DNA of 64,000 nucleotides, taken from Rhynchopus sp. YZ270_cl-10. Taxonomy: Eukaryota > Euglenozoa > Diplonemea > Diplonemida > Diplonemidae. Below, piece by piece: positions 30,171-40,019 of this stretch. The stretch is from assembly GCA_964035575.1 (NCBI GenBank), contig OZ037838.1, positions 930,001 to 994,000 on the forward strand, in the 5' to 3' direction. Both the position numbers and the translations under genes were made by a program. Numbering within the stretch: the stretch's first letter is position 1; every line of letters begins with the position of its first letter. The notes under the pieces were generated by a model. The model was not told where the DNA came from and made no database searches. It saw only the letters and a program-made list of their open reading frames with translations.

Positions 30171-33100
30171 ATGCCGCCACGATATGCAGTGTTCGCAGCA
30201 CTGCTGTGTTGTGTGGATGCACAGAGCTTTACCCCTGATGGCAATGAGACAGAGATCACGTGTACCCCCCTCTCGAAGGAATGCAACGTCTTTTGCGAGA
30301 CTTCCGTGTCTTGCAACGGGCTTGTTGTCCAAGCAGTCTCTGCGGCGGCGCTGAATGTGCACTGCGCGACGCAGTCTGCCTGCAATTCGATAGTCATCAA
30401 TGCATCTGGGACAGCGGATACGCAAGGTAAGTCCTTTTCCTTGACAGCAGTGCACGAACAGACGCATATGGATATCAGCGTGGAGTGGTACCAGATGGTC
30501 GCACTGTCCTGCAAACACTACGGAAGCTGCATGCTCTCGAGACTCTCGCTGTCGCATCTTGGTGCGGTCGAGTTGACGTGCTCCTCGTCAATGAGCTGCA
30601 GCAACTGGACGCTGTCTGCACAGGATATCGACCGCGTAGCAGTTCTTGACGTCGACGGCGAAGCTGCCTTCGCGTACAACACAATCTCGCTTGCGAACGC
30701 ACCGTTCCTCCCACTGACCTGCACCGACAAAGCCTGCACGAACAACAATATCAGCATCGCAAACCCACGCAGCGGCGATTCCTTTTCGTTGACCTGCAAT
30801 GGAACGACTGCGTGTGCAGACACAGAGATCCACCTTGCCAATGTCTTCGACGTCGATGTGTACTGCGACACCGACTCAAGCTGTGCAGGCATGTCCGTCT
30901 CCGGGAAGTGTGCTGACGCAAGTGGCATTTGCGGCAAAGAGGTTTCTGCCGCAAGCTGCGCCGCCAGCCCGAGCTACGCACACTGCGACGGGGCAGCGGG
31001 GAAGAACTACCCGTACGTCGCACCCACACCTGCTCCTGTTACGCCCACACCTGCTCCCGTGACGCCTACACCTGCTCCTGTTACACCTACACCTGGACCC
31101 GTGACACCCTCACCGCCCACAGCAGAGCCAAGCACAAACGCGCCAGACTCCCCTGTCCTGGGAGACCTTGCCAAGATCCTGATCCCCGTTTCCCTGTTTC
31201 TCCTTGTGATGCTCTGCCTAGTGGTCGATGCAGTGCTGTACAAACGTAGTGACCCGCAGGAGCTCCGTGCCAGGAGAGGGGGCTATGAAGAGATTCAGAA
31301 CTTGGACGACTTGGACGAGCCCGAGACAGTCGGAGAGAGGTCGGTGGCCAAGCGCCTGTTCAAGATGTTCCACTCTGTGCTGCCGTTTGCGACGGTCGTG
31401 GGGAACGTGTCTGAACTGCTGCTGACGCACGGCATCAAACAGTACTACGCAATGGCGTACGTTGGCATTGAGCTGTGGATGCGAGGGCGTCTCCTTGTCA
31501 CACTGCAGATGAGGCGTGTGCGCGGCTTGCATCTGGGCCGCATCCTGATGTTGTGTATTTCAGACATATTCGAGTACAGCAAGGCTGTGGGCCTGTCTGA
31601 CTCTGCTGGCCACGAGGTTGAGAAGTTCCAGGTCAACACGAAGGTCCTGCCAGAGATGGTCGTGAGTGTGTCGCAGCTGGTGTCGCGGTTCCACTCATCA
31701 GACCAGAGCGTGACTGGGACTGTATTTGCGTGTGCCATGCTTGTGTCATCCTTTCGGGGCATGTGGCGGCATGACATGTCCTGCCATATCTTTGGCTTCC
31801 CCATCGACAGTGCTGCCCGCGTTATAGCGTTGGGTGCGGCAGTGCACACTGTGTCGTACCCACTCTTCGCACTGCCTGTGGAGGTGGTGATAGCCCTGGC
31901 ACACACAAAGTCGCCTGCGAAGACGGAGTCGCATATGCTGCTGACGGACTTCTCAAACCCACTGCTCGTCCTGCTCAAGATCTCCAGCAACGTGGCGCTG
32001 GCGGGGCTGAGCTGCTACCACAGCGGATGGACGCCCTTCTCCTTTGTCGTTGTCGGCGTCGTTGCAGTAGCGTCCCTTGCGCACATCCACGCCATCCACC
32101 GTGGCGGGAAGTACGACTTCCACACGGCTCCGTTGTTTGAACCGAAAGAACACCAGAACCCACACGACGTCGAGATGCTTCGGTACATCAATGACGAGGA
32201 CGAGGACGAGGACTACTACGTGCATGAGTTCAAGATGCTCCTTGCGAAGTACTGCGATGCGACACACGACGAAAAATCGGAAAACCTTTCCCACAGTATA
32301 CTACAGTGCGCGGCACGCCGGGCGGAAGACTGTGACACAGTCTGCCAGCACAAAGACGAGAAAACGGCGTGCACGCTCCTACACGCGGCGTGCAAACACG
32401 GCTTCGTTGACAAGCTCGTTGGGAAGCGCCTTTGCAAAGGACTGGACCCGAACGCGAAATCACTCACAGACGAAACACCACTAGACATGCTTGTTGCTTC
32501 CCACGGCGCGAACGGCGCTGACCCGACCGCAGTCTTGAAGACATTCCTCTCAGCCGCATGGCGCCGCACCCCAGATTTGAACCGCCTGCTCCCACGGCTC
32601 GTTGAGGGAGGGCATTTAAACGCGATGAAGTCAGACATATTCAAAGATTTCGACTACGACGCCGCTGCTGGGGGACACAAATTGGTCCCGTATGCAGCGC
32701 AGCAGGAGAACGGCGAGGAGATGGCGCTGTACTGTTTGGAGCGGGGCTGGGGTGCGGCTGACGATGTTTTGGACGACGGGAAGAGCGCCGCGCACTTCTG
32801 CGCAAACAAGATGGCGTTGTTGAAGAAAATTGCAGAATTACTCCCTCAAGGGATGGAGCAGGTGATCCATCTGGAGGACCTGGACGGAAACACACCGGCG
32901 CATTGCGTTGCCGCTGTCAAAGGGTACGACTGCGAGATCCTTCGAAAGCTCCACACCGAGAAGACAAACCATGCGGGCGAAACCTACCTCCACGTTGCCG
33001 CACGCACGCCAGACGCTGACCTGGAATACTTCACAAAGGAGGTTGCACAGGAGCTTCTCTCTGTCGAGGACGCCAACGAACAGATCCCCATCGAGCACGC

Positions 33101-33599
33101 CTGCAAAGGCACTGCACACACCGACCTGACCGCCTTTTGGCTGCACTCGCCTGAAGATGGCGCTTCGCGAGCTGCACGCGAGCTTATCTCGCAAGCCTTC
33201 CCAGAGCAGACCACAGCGCAGGCAGGCTGCTACCGCAAACGGTTCATCTCTGTTGCTGAGCGATTGAAGGCCCGCAGACAGCACAGCAAATCCGATGCAC
33301 TTCCCGAAGTGCGCACCCGTCTCGCAAACACAGCCGCATCCCTGAAAGAGCGTCTCGACGAAAACAAAAAGCACATCAAAAACGAGGACACCTACCAACG
33401 TGAGTTCCTCACCAGCGCGGTGTCAGCAGCAAGCCACAAAAAGACGACCTTGGTGTATCTCCTCGATGCGGGGCGCTGCTGCTTTTCGAGTGCACGTCTC
33501 TTGCGTCACCAATGGTGGAAGCAATACTTCGCAGCAGAAAGGGAAGGTCTCGAAGCAGAACTCAAAGAAGTCAAAAGCTGGCTAGCACTGGTACAGTAA
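30171..33599 (+). CDS. Membrane protein: Cys-rich ectodomain, ankyrin tail
   Basis: 1142 residues, no intron. Residues 1-18 are a signal peptide ending VDAQ. Residues 20-275 form a Cys-rich repeat domain of about 30-45-residue units (SVSCNGLVV, QSACNSIVIN, STACADTEI types) with N-glycosylation sites. Residues 283-325 are a stalk of repeated TPAPVTP. A membrane helix lies at about 333-358 (ILIPVSLFLLVMLCLVV). About 410-660 include several more hydrophobic helices (ALGAAVHTVSYPLFALPVEV, then FSFVVVGVVAVASLAHI). An acidic DEDEDEDYY linker precedes ankyrin-like repeats at about 740-990 (TLLHAACKHG, NTPAHCVAAV, ETYLHVAARTPD). The C-terminus is basic and coiled. It looks like a surface receptor or channel-like protein signalling through ankyrin contacts; the family is not one I can name. 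Confidence 0.8.
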   Translation: MPPRYAVFAALLCCVDAQSFTPDGNETEITCTPLSKECNVFCETSVSCNGLVVQAVSAAALNVHCATQSACNSIVINASGTADTQGKSFSLTAVHEQTHMDISVEWYQMVALSCKHYGSCMLSRLSLSHLGAVELTCSSSMSCSNWTLSAQDIDRVAVLDVDGEAAFAYNTISLANAPFLPLTCTDKACTNNNISIANPRSGDSFSLTCNGTTACADTEIHLANVFDVDVYCDTDSSCAGMSVSGKCADASGICGKEVSAASCAASPSYAHCDGAAGKNYPYVAPTPAPVTPTPAPVTPTPAPVTPTPGPVTPSPPTAEPSTNAPDSPVLGDLAKILIPVSLFLLVMLCLVVDAVLYKRSDPQELRARRGGYEEIQNLDDLDEPETVGERSVAKRLFKMFHSVLPFATVVGNVSELLLTHGIKQYYAMAYVGIELWMRGRLLVTLQMRRVRGLHLGRILMLCISDIFEYSKAVGLSDSAGHEVEKFQVNTKVLPEMVVSVSQLVSRFHSSDQSVTGTVFACAMLVSSFRGMWRHDMSCHIFGFPIDSAARVIALGAAVHTVSYPLFALPVEVVIALAHTKSPAKTESHMLLTDFSNPLLVLLKISSNVALAGLSCYHSGWTPFSFVVVGVVAVASLAHIHAIHRGGKYDFHTAPLFEPKEHQNPHDVEMLRYINDEDEDEDYYVHEFKMLLAKYCDATHDEKSENLSHSILQCAARRAEDCDTVCQHKDEKTACTLLHAACKHGFVDKLVGKRLCKGLDPNAKSLTDETPLDMLVASHGANGADPTAVLKTFLSAAWRRTPDLNRLLPRLVEGGHLNAMKSDIFKDFDYDAAAGGHKLVPYAAQQENGEEMALYCLERGWGAADDVLDDGKSAAHFCANKMALLKKIAELLPQGMEQVIHLEDLDGNTPAHCVAAVKGYDCEILRKLHTEKTNHAGETYLHVAARTPDADLEYFTKEVAQELLSVEDANEQIPIEHACKGTAHTDLTAFWLHSPEDGASRAARELISQAFPEQTTAQAGCYRKRFISVAERLKARRQHSKSDALPEVRTRLANTAASLKERLDENKKHIKNEDTYQREFLTSAVSAASHKKTTLVYLLDAGRCCFSSARLLRHQWWKQYFAAEREGLEAELKEVKSWLALVQ

Positions 33600-33693
33600 T
33601 TCTAAAGGGGGGAAGGGAGAAGAGGGGGAGGGGAGTTTTTGTGGTCAGCGAATGTGTGAAAAAAAAGAGAAAAAAAGAAACGACATACACCGG

Positions 33694-33811
33694 GCGTTAT
33701 CAAACGTTACAACGTTGGAGGTTTGATGTAACGTTACACCGTTATAACACTTCCCCTCATTAAAATGTTCTGTATAACGTTATACCGTTTTTAAAACCAT
33801 AACGTTGTGAC
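33694..33811. repeat. AACGTT-rich palindromic repeat
   Basis: Many copies of CGTTA and AACGTT in both orientations, with TGTAACGTTACA as a perfect palindrome. Probably a small hairpin element. Confidence 0.45.
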
Positions 33812-33972
33812 ATTTGATCTCCCTACGTATGAAAAGAGGAAAAGGAAAATATATAAAAAGACTCATTCTCGTCAAAGCTAGCGATTTTTTTTTTAGGGGC
33901 AAAAATAAAAAAATGATTTCCCCGTTACCAAGGACGTAACATTGTATCCGTGGGGGCCCTTTTGTTATCTCT

Positions 33973-34047
33973 GCTCCGGAGTGCGATAGCCCGCGGAGTG
34001 TCAGTGCCTGCGTCCCAGAGGCGTTTTGCACTATCAACTTCACTTTG
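33973..34047 (+). repeat. S1 repeat copy
   Basis: CCGCGGAGTGTCAGTGCCTG, then CGTCCCAGAGGCGTTTTGCA, nearly identical to 24903-24982 except in the first hairpin arm. Confidence 0.65.
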
Positions 34048-35232
34048 TTGCACCCTCCTGAAACTCTCTAATAAAGGTCTACCTGAGAGTGAAAAAGGTG
34101 CTGGGGATGGCTTCTCACAGAGTGTGAAAAAAGGCTGTGAGAAAAATGGTTAGGTGTCTCCGTGATAGCAAAAGCTACTCCTAAAAGGAGAAACAGCGCC
34201 ACAAGATACCACAGATATTCTTAGCTTTTTCTCTTAGCTACCCCTCAACAACGCGAGGAAAGTCTCCAAGTTTAAACGAAAAAAAAAAAAGTGTGTCGTG
34301 ATTACTTTCGTTTTTTTTGGTAATTCCTTCGTGAGATATTGCTCTACGGGTGTTTGTTCACCTTTTAAAAGCGTTTTTTTTTTTTTTTTTGTGGGTGTTT
34401 GTCAGGCTCTCCGCTAGGATTTCCGATTTTGAAAATATTCTGTTGATGGTCCACGTTGGTGGGGTACATGCTTGCGCCGCAGGCGCACGGTACGCAACTT
34501 TTTTTTTTTACCAACGCCCGATTTTGACTTTTTTGGGACGTTTGAGCACTCACCTCTCCATATCTTCTTCTCCTGAGCTTTTTTGACAGGTAGAACGGGT
34601 CTGAACCACTTAGCAGAACTTTTTTTTTTTTTTCTTTTTTTCCCCATTTTCAAAAAGTTCTGTTGACAATCAACAGAACTTTAGTACCTAGCGGAGTGCC
34701 TGGTGTTTGTTTAAGCTGTAAACAAAAATGAACCCGCACTGTACGCTTCTCCCCCCCTCCTTCCCCTTCCCCTTCCCTCTCACCCCAACCTTCCCACCAG
34801 CTGCATATGAGTAGCTGATTTTTCAGGGCCGCATCGCTGCGGTGCTCGTTTCGAATTTGCTACTGATAATTATGAGAGAATAGTGTGTAAAGGAGGGTGG
34901 TCAATTCACCCGGTCTAAAATCTCTATAGGCGAGTCGGGGGAGTGGGCCTCTTGTCCCATCCAATTACCCTCCTGCTGCAGTTGTTCTCTACCCGCAAAA
35001 GAAAAGAAAAGAAAGAAGAAAAAAAACGGAAAAAAGTGGGGGAAAAAAGAAGGGGTGAAAAAAAAACGTTTTTTTTTGGTGTCATGCTCGCGCATCGTAC
35101 CTTAGTACCTGTGCGTGTATGTGTCTGTTGACCATACGGATGTATAAATGTGTGAAATGCTCGTTTGTTTTTTTAAGTTTTTTCTTTTGTCTATTTTTGA
35201 CGCATGCATTATCATCAGTCATCTTTCAATTA

Positions 35233-35426
35233 CCGTAATCGTAAAAATTCTGGACCGTAAAATACATGGACCGCAAAAATTCTGGAACTTTTTCGATTTT
35301 TCCAAGAGTTGGAACATTGTTACGGTCCAGATATACTACGGTCCAGATGTGATTTTTACCTGCCGAGTACTTAGCGGTTTTTGGTTTCATCAATATTTTT
35401 ACGGTCCAGCATTTTTACGTTGACGG
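35233..35426. mobile_element. CCGTAA-ended MITE, 194 bases
   Basis: TA-flanked. Ends CCGTAATCGTAAAAATTCTG and the imperfect inverse of CCGTCAACGTAAAAATGCTG. Repeated GGACCGTAAA and TACGGTCCA blocks inside. Confidence 0.75.
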
Positions 35427-35444
35427 TATTTCTTTTTATACAGA

Positions 35445-35481
35445 TGACTAAGCACGAGAGGCTTAGAGTCATCTTATAAAC
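35445..35481 (+). repeat. S3 repeat copy
   Basis: TGACTAAGCACGAGAGGCTT, then a two-base change (AGAGTCATC) and TTATAAAC. Lies 18 bases past the MITE end. Confidence 0.65.
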
Positions 35482-36639
35482 CCTTCTTTTATTTTTGTGT
35501 ATTTATTCCCTAACACATAGCGCATTACTAAGAAACTAAAAGAAATCCAACGTTCAGATCGTGCATAACAGTATTTCCCCTTGAATCCTTTTCACCTTTT
35601 CACCTTTTGCGCCAAGATTTTTTTTTTACCCCTATTTGGCTGCGGCACATAAAACCACGCTGTTATCAAGATCAGTTGCCGGATGATGTTACCTAGCTGT
35701 TTTTGGGCACAGCCTGGGTTGACTATTGCACACCTAGGTTAGGTGGAATACTATAACCACCACTATATGCACCCGTTGTATCAGTCTGTATATTGTGTGA
35801 CTGAGTGTGGGAGGATGCGTTCAAGAATGAAACTCTTTCCCCCCAAACCCCCTTTTCATTTTCATCTCAGTTTTCTTTATCCAAACGTCGAGTGGACGCG
35901 TAAGAATTCCCTAACACAATGCCAATGCCACAACAGCATACGTAGTAGTAGCAGTCTAGTGGCCCCCTCAGGCATGAGAACAAGCCCCGCACCCCGGACC
36001 CCGCACCCCCAAGCCTTATTCTCATGTCCGGCCCCCCATACCGTGCCTCAGTCTTACCCTGTAATGTCCTCCGTGTTTGCTGCTCAGGAGGACGTTGCGT
36101 AAGACTACGGTGCTAATGTTATTTGCCCCCGGCCCCTTTTTGCAAAGGTCTGAAAAATACCAGAATTTAATTTCTACTTACATCAACCCCCAGCCCTTAT
36201 GCAAGGTTTGAACGGTACTTTGAAGCGATACTTATGTCATTTGGGGTGACTTAAAGACAAAGAGACACAAAGTAACTTTTCCATCATTTTTTTTTTTACC
36301 AGAAAATGAATTTTCTGCATTTTTTTTTTCCTCTTTCAAACACCCCCCTTTACAAAACTTTGCGCGCGAAAAATATCATTAGATCCCCCCCTTTTTTTTT
36401 ACCATAAAACAACGTTCAAAACGTTCGAAATATTTCCTTTAGATTGTATGCACAAAATGCGTATTCACTTTCTAAAAGGAAAACAAAAAAAAAAAATCAA
36501 ATTAAAAGAGATATGGCACTTTCTCGGGGTGTCCACACCTAAATCCCATACTTCACAACCTCCCCTCCCCATCTTTTTACATCTACCGATCCCCACCCCC
36601 CCACCCCACCCCACCACCAGGACATCCATGCCCCATGCC

Positions 36640-37370
36640 CTATGCCTGATCCCTGCACACGCCTTTTCTGTGCATCTCTTGAAGGCGTTTTCACTTCATT
36701 TTTGGAGGCGCTTCTGAGCAAGGTTGTGCGGGCCTTAGGGGTCTATCCGGTGTCGGTATGGGGAAGGGCAGTGTTTGGGGGGGCTGAGGCGTGGACAGCA
36801 CGGCATACAGTGCTGCGGAGCTATCTGCGGGAGCATGCTGCCAGCGCATCAGAGCTGTTGGGGGCGGGTCTGGCCACATCTGTATCGGTTGTCGCAGGCG
36901 GGCGTGCTGTGGTGCTGATGCTGTATGGCAGCAACACCGACACTGTCAGCAGCGCGCAGACACGCCTTGCTGTACCCGCGCTAGCTTCCTGTCTCTCCTT
37001 CAATGACACCACCCTGCACACTGCGCACGACAGCGACACACAAGATTGGCACATCGAACTCAGCACCGACACTCCCTTCATCCTTCGCGACACGCGGTGG
37101 GGGTGGGTAAGGGGTGGGAATGGGGCTAGCGGTGGCGATGATACACACAGCAGCGGTGTGTGCATCTTCTCCTCAGAAGGTGTTGTCCCAAGCGGTGCAC
37201 TGCCCTTTTGCCTGCAGCTCTTTGTGCGGGATGTGGTGGAGGCTTCGACGGGTATTTGACTGCGCAAAGCCTCTCAGATTGGAGGCAAGCCTTCTGTCTT
37301 GTGGTAGCTGCAAGTGGTGCTTCTGGGGATCCGAATGGAACAACGGCTTTGTCATCTGCGCAAAAAACAA
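36640..37370 (+). pseudogene. Decayed gene, PH-like C-terminus
   Basis: GC-rich coding-like stretch between T-rich flanks. One frame is open at 36642-37259 (ALLSKVVRALGVYPVSVWG, then HIELSTDTPFILRDTRWGW), then a one-base shift moves coding similarity to the frame with YLTAQSLSDWRQAFCLVVA up to about 37370. The pattern of strands followed by a helix with a conserved Trp resembles the end of a pleckstrin-homology domain, but this is weak. A lost intron boundary instead of a frameshift is possible. Confidence 0.4.
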
Positions 37371-38044
37371 CCACATCGTATCCCATCTCTCGTCAGTGAT
37401 GACCATTCCTTCACGAATCGTTGGAGTTGCACACCGTATGCACCGTCAATGTGGGGCTTGCGGTTGGTTCTGCTCTGGGTGGAGAGGGTGATGGGAAACC
37501 GCGATACGTAGCGGGACGTGCTGGCGTGGTGGGGGTTTCTGGGCCAAAACTGATAGCGCAAGTAGGTTTCACACGGGACAGGCGTGTCTGGGGGGAGCTC
37601 CCTTTTCACTTCCTCCATCAGGAGTTTCAAGGAGGCAAACGGTACTGAAGGCCTTGTGATATCACCGTGGCGACGTTCGTCCACTGCCAAGCCCCTCTTA
37701 TCGAGCACAGACCACACGTGTTGAAAGTAAACCTCAAATTTTGTTTTTGTACTTTTTCTTGGTACCACAGAGTTGGAAGCGGGGGGGGGCACATTCTCCT
37801 CCAGGAAGTCTTCTGAACTGAAAATTGTTTTCAGTTCTTCTTCGCTGAAGTCAACCCTCGAGCCACATATCACCTTTTCCTGTATTTTGGTGCGTGGTGC
37901 CATTGCATCGCCTGTAAACGCTATGTACACCGCTGAGAGAACTTTTTTTGGGATGTTTGTTGACCTTGAAACGCTGGCTACGAGTCGTTTTTTAAGTCGT
38001 TTTTCCTTTTCGAAGAATGGAACTCCTTCCCTTTCCCAATACAT
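37352..38044 (-). CDS. Antisense mobile-element-like ORF
   Basis: Open for 230 codons; the natural start is the ATG near 37902 (MAPRTKIQEKVI). It contains LRYQFWPRNPHHASTSRY and, later, a H-x-D-x-x-Y motif (PHIDGAYG), an arrangement I associate with repetitive uncharacterised proteins of many aquatic eukaryotes that sit near transposable elements. No catalytic domain is visible. Together with its opposite strand and the neighbouring decayed gene, this suggests a fragment of an unknown element. Confidence 0.4.
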   Translation of the reverse strand: MYWEREGVPFFEKEKRLKKRLVASVSRSTNIPKKVLSAVYIAFTGDAMAPRTKIQEKVICGSRVDFSEEELKTIFSSEDFLEENVPPPASNSVVPRKSTKTKFEVYFQHVWSVLDKRGLAVDERRHGDITRPSVPFASLKLLMEEVKRELPPDTPVPCETYLRYQFWPRNPHHASTSRYVSRFPITLSTQSRTNRKPHIDGAYGVQLQRFVKEWSSLTRDGIRCGCFLRR

Positions 38045-38397
38045 TTCCGAAGTGTACGATCTTGCTCAGCGTCGGGAGTATTCTCCGGTATGAAAAATAC
38101 AATTGTCAGTTTCACAACTGGTCCCCCACAGCAGTCTCGTGCATTCCCAGTTTACAAGAATGCCACAAGTCTTTCGGAAAATTGAACCTCTTGTGCCTGT
38201 CACTTGGGGTGAAGGGATCCACATCCACAACTGTCAGAGGTGGCAGGGAGTCGAGGTGTTCATGAAGGTCCCGCAGTTCTTTACTTTTACCATCGCCCTT
38301 TCACCAAACGGTAGCCTTTTTTTTAACACTCAAACCCCTCTAAAAATTCCTCCAAAAAAAATAGAAAAATACACAAAAAAGGACCACTCTTTCACAA

Positions 38398-39116
38398 TGC
38401 ACCGCGTATCTGTTCTGTTCGCTTGCGCCGCTTCTGCTGCAGCGATGTGTGATGACTTCTCGGATGTGGTGAAGTTCAAGAACTCTGCGGACCCTCCGGT
38501 TTCTTTGACACCCGAGGATGTCTCGAACCGTATGCTGGGTTGGGAGGTGGACGACGTCCAGCCTATTCTGAATGAATTCCACGGGGTGCAGCTCCGCCCG
38601 CAGACGAAGGCGTTTTTCCCTTTCCAGAACAACCGCGCTGTGCTGCAGAAGGACACACAGTACACCTTCCACTGCCCGACCAGCTGCAGCGGCAAGCCCT
38701 GCGAGGTGATCATTGCCAACTACCACTGCTACCCGTGCTCTGCGTCGTCGAACGGAGGCTTCCCGAAGTCGCTTCCTCTTGAGGGCATCTACAAGCCTGG
38801 ACACTGTGTGCCCAAGTTCAACTTCGTCGGAAACAGCTTCTTCATGGTTGGCTACCGCATGCTGCTGGCCGCAGGTGAAACCGTCTCGACACCTCTCACA
38901 GACAAGCCTCTCCTCCACACCTTCGCCACGCTCCGCCAGGGCGCCATCGACTGTGGAGACCTGACAGCTGGGGAGTGCTCGCTTGGACAGACAGACGGTG
39001 AGTGTTACTGGTCCGCTGCTGACACTGAGTGCAAGAGCAACTGGTGTCCCGCCCCCAAGCCAGGAAAGAGACCCGACTGCTCGATCTGTGCTGACTCTGT
39101 TACCCTCGATGATTAG
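38398..39116 (+). CDS. Small secreted Cys-rich protein
   Basis: 239 residues from ATG 38398, which starts a clean signal peptide (MHRVSVLFACAASAAA, then MCDD). The frame is open upstream but that part is A-rich leader. The mature chain has about 14 cysteines, in clusters CPTSCSGKPC, YHCYPC, CGDLTAGEC, CYW and CSIC, and a central beta-like region (NSFFMVGYRMLLAAGE). No membrane segment is present. Family not recognised. It stands alone between mobile-element remnants, and the T-rich flanks contrast with its GC-rich codons. Confidence 0.75.
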
Positions 39117-39435
39117 AAAATTTGAAAAAAAAGTGAGGGTGTGAATGGAGTTTTGGTCAACTTTGTGTTATTTTTTTATGGAAAAACAAAAAAAATGATT
39201 ACTGTACGATGCGGTGTTACTCCAAACAAGTTTTCAAAAAAAAGAAGAAAAAAATATCAAACAAAAACAAAAACAAAAAATGTCGACGATGAAGCAAAAA
39301 AGATTGTTGACAAAAAACAAAATAGGGGGAAAAAAGGAGTACACGGTGGAGTCTACCCGGGGGGGAGTTACTCTTTTGGGGTGTCGGATTAGGGGGACTC
39401 CATAGTCCCCCTAGGGGGACTATAGAGTCCCCCTA

Positions 39436-39644
39436 GGCATAGTGTGCAGACGAACATTTTTGGTTCGTCGACGAACAAAATGTTCGTCGGTTTTGTTCGT
39501 CGATGTTCGTCGACGAACATCGACGAACAGGTCCCTGCCACAAGGGCAACCCACGACGAACAACGACGAACATCGACGAACAAAAATTTTTTTTCCCCCC
39601 ACGACGAACATCGACGAACATTTTGTTCGTCTGCACACTATGCC
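39436..39644. mobile_element. Nested MITE of GACGAACATC units
   Basis: GGCATAGTGTGCAGACGAAC and its exact inverse, flanked by TA within CCTAGG. The body is nearly all CGACGAACAT units in both orientations, so the whole is one large palindrome around a short CCCTGCCACAAGGGC centre. The opposite arm of the host element lacks it, giving an empty site. Confidence 0.8.
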
Positions 39645-40019
39645 TAGGGGGACTATGTAGTCCACCTAGGGGGACTATAGTCCCCCTAGGTGGACTCTTT
39701 TGGTGGGTTCTTGTGGGTTGTGGGGGCTGGTGCTGACAGGTATGTACACACCAGGGGGGTGGTGAGGGTCCCAGATGGGGCCCGGGGAGGTAAAAGGTCA
39801 TGGTATGCATATCATTGCACAGTTTATACAGTGCAAACTGTTGTTTGTCATTAGATGCGATACAATGACAGAGTCTTGTTGCTTATTTCCTTTCAGTCCT
39901 CAGTTCACTATGTATTTTATTATTTTTGCTACCTATTTGCCGCGTATTACGTACGTACCTAAGATGTATGTCTCCAGCATTTCATGAACTATGAAAATGC
40001 CTGGTTTAGTTTGTTAAAC

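Larger units (their letters stand above)
33600..36640. other. Long T/A-rich spacer
   Basis: No gene recognised. Holds an AACGTT-rich palindromic stretch (33694-33811), an S1 repeat (33973-34047), many T runs, a CCGTAA-ended MITE (35233-35426), and an S3 repeat (35445-35481). A possible short ORF at 35743-36102 has no recognisable features and weak coding composition. Confidence 0.55.

Noticed and set aside
34260-34680. T runs as transcription terminators
   Set aside because: Homopolymer T runs are everywhere in the spacers here, so none can be singled out as a terminator.
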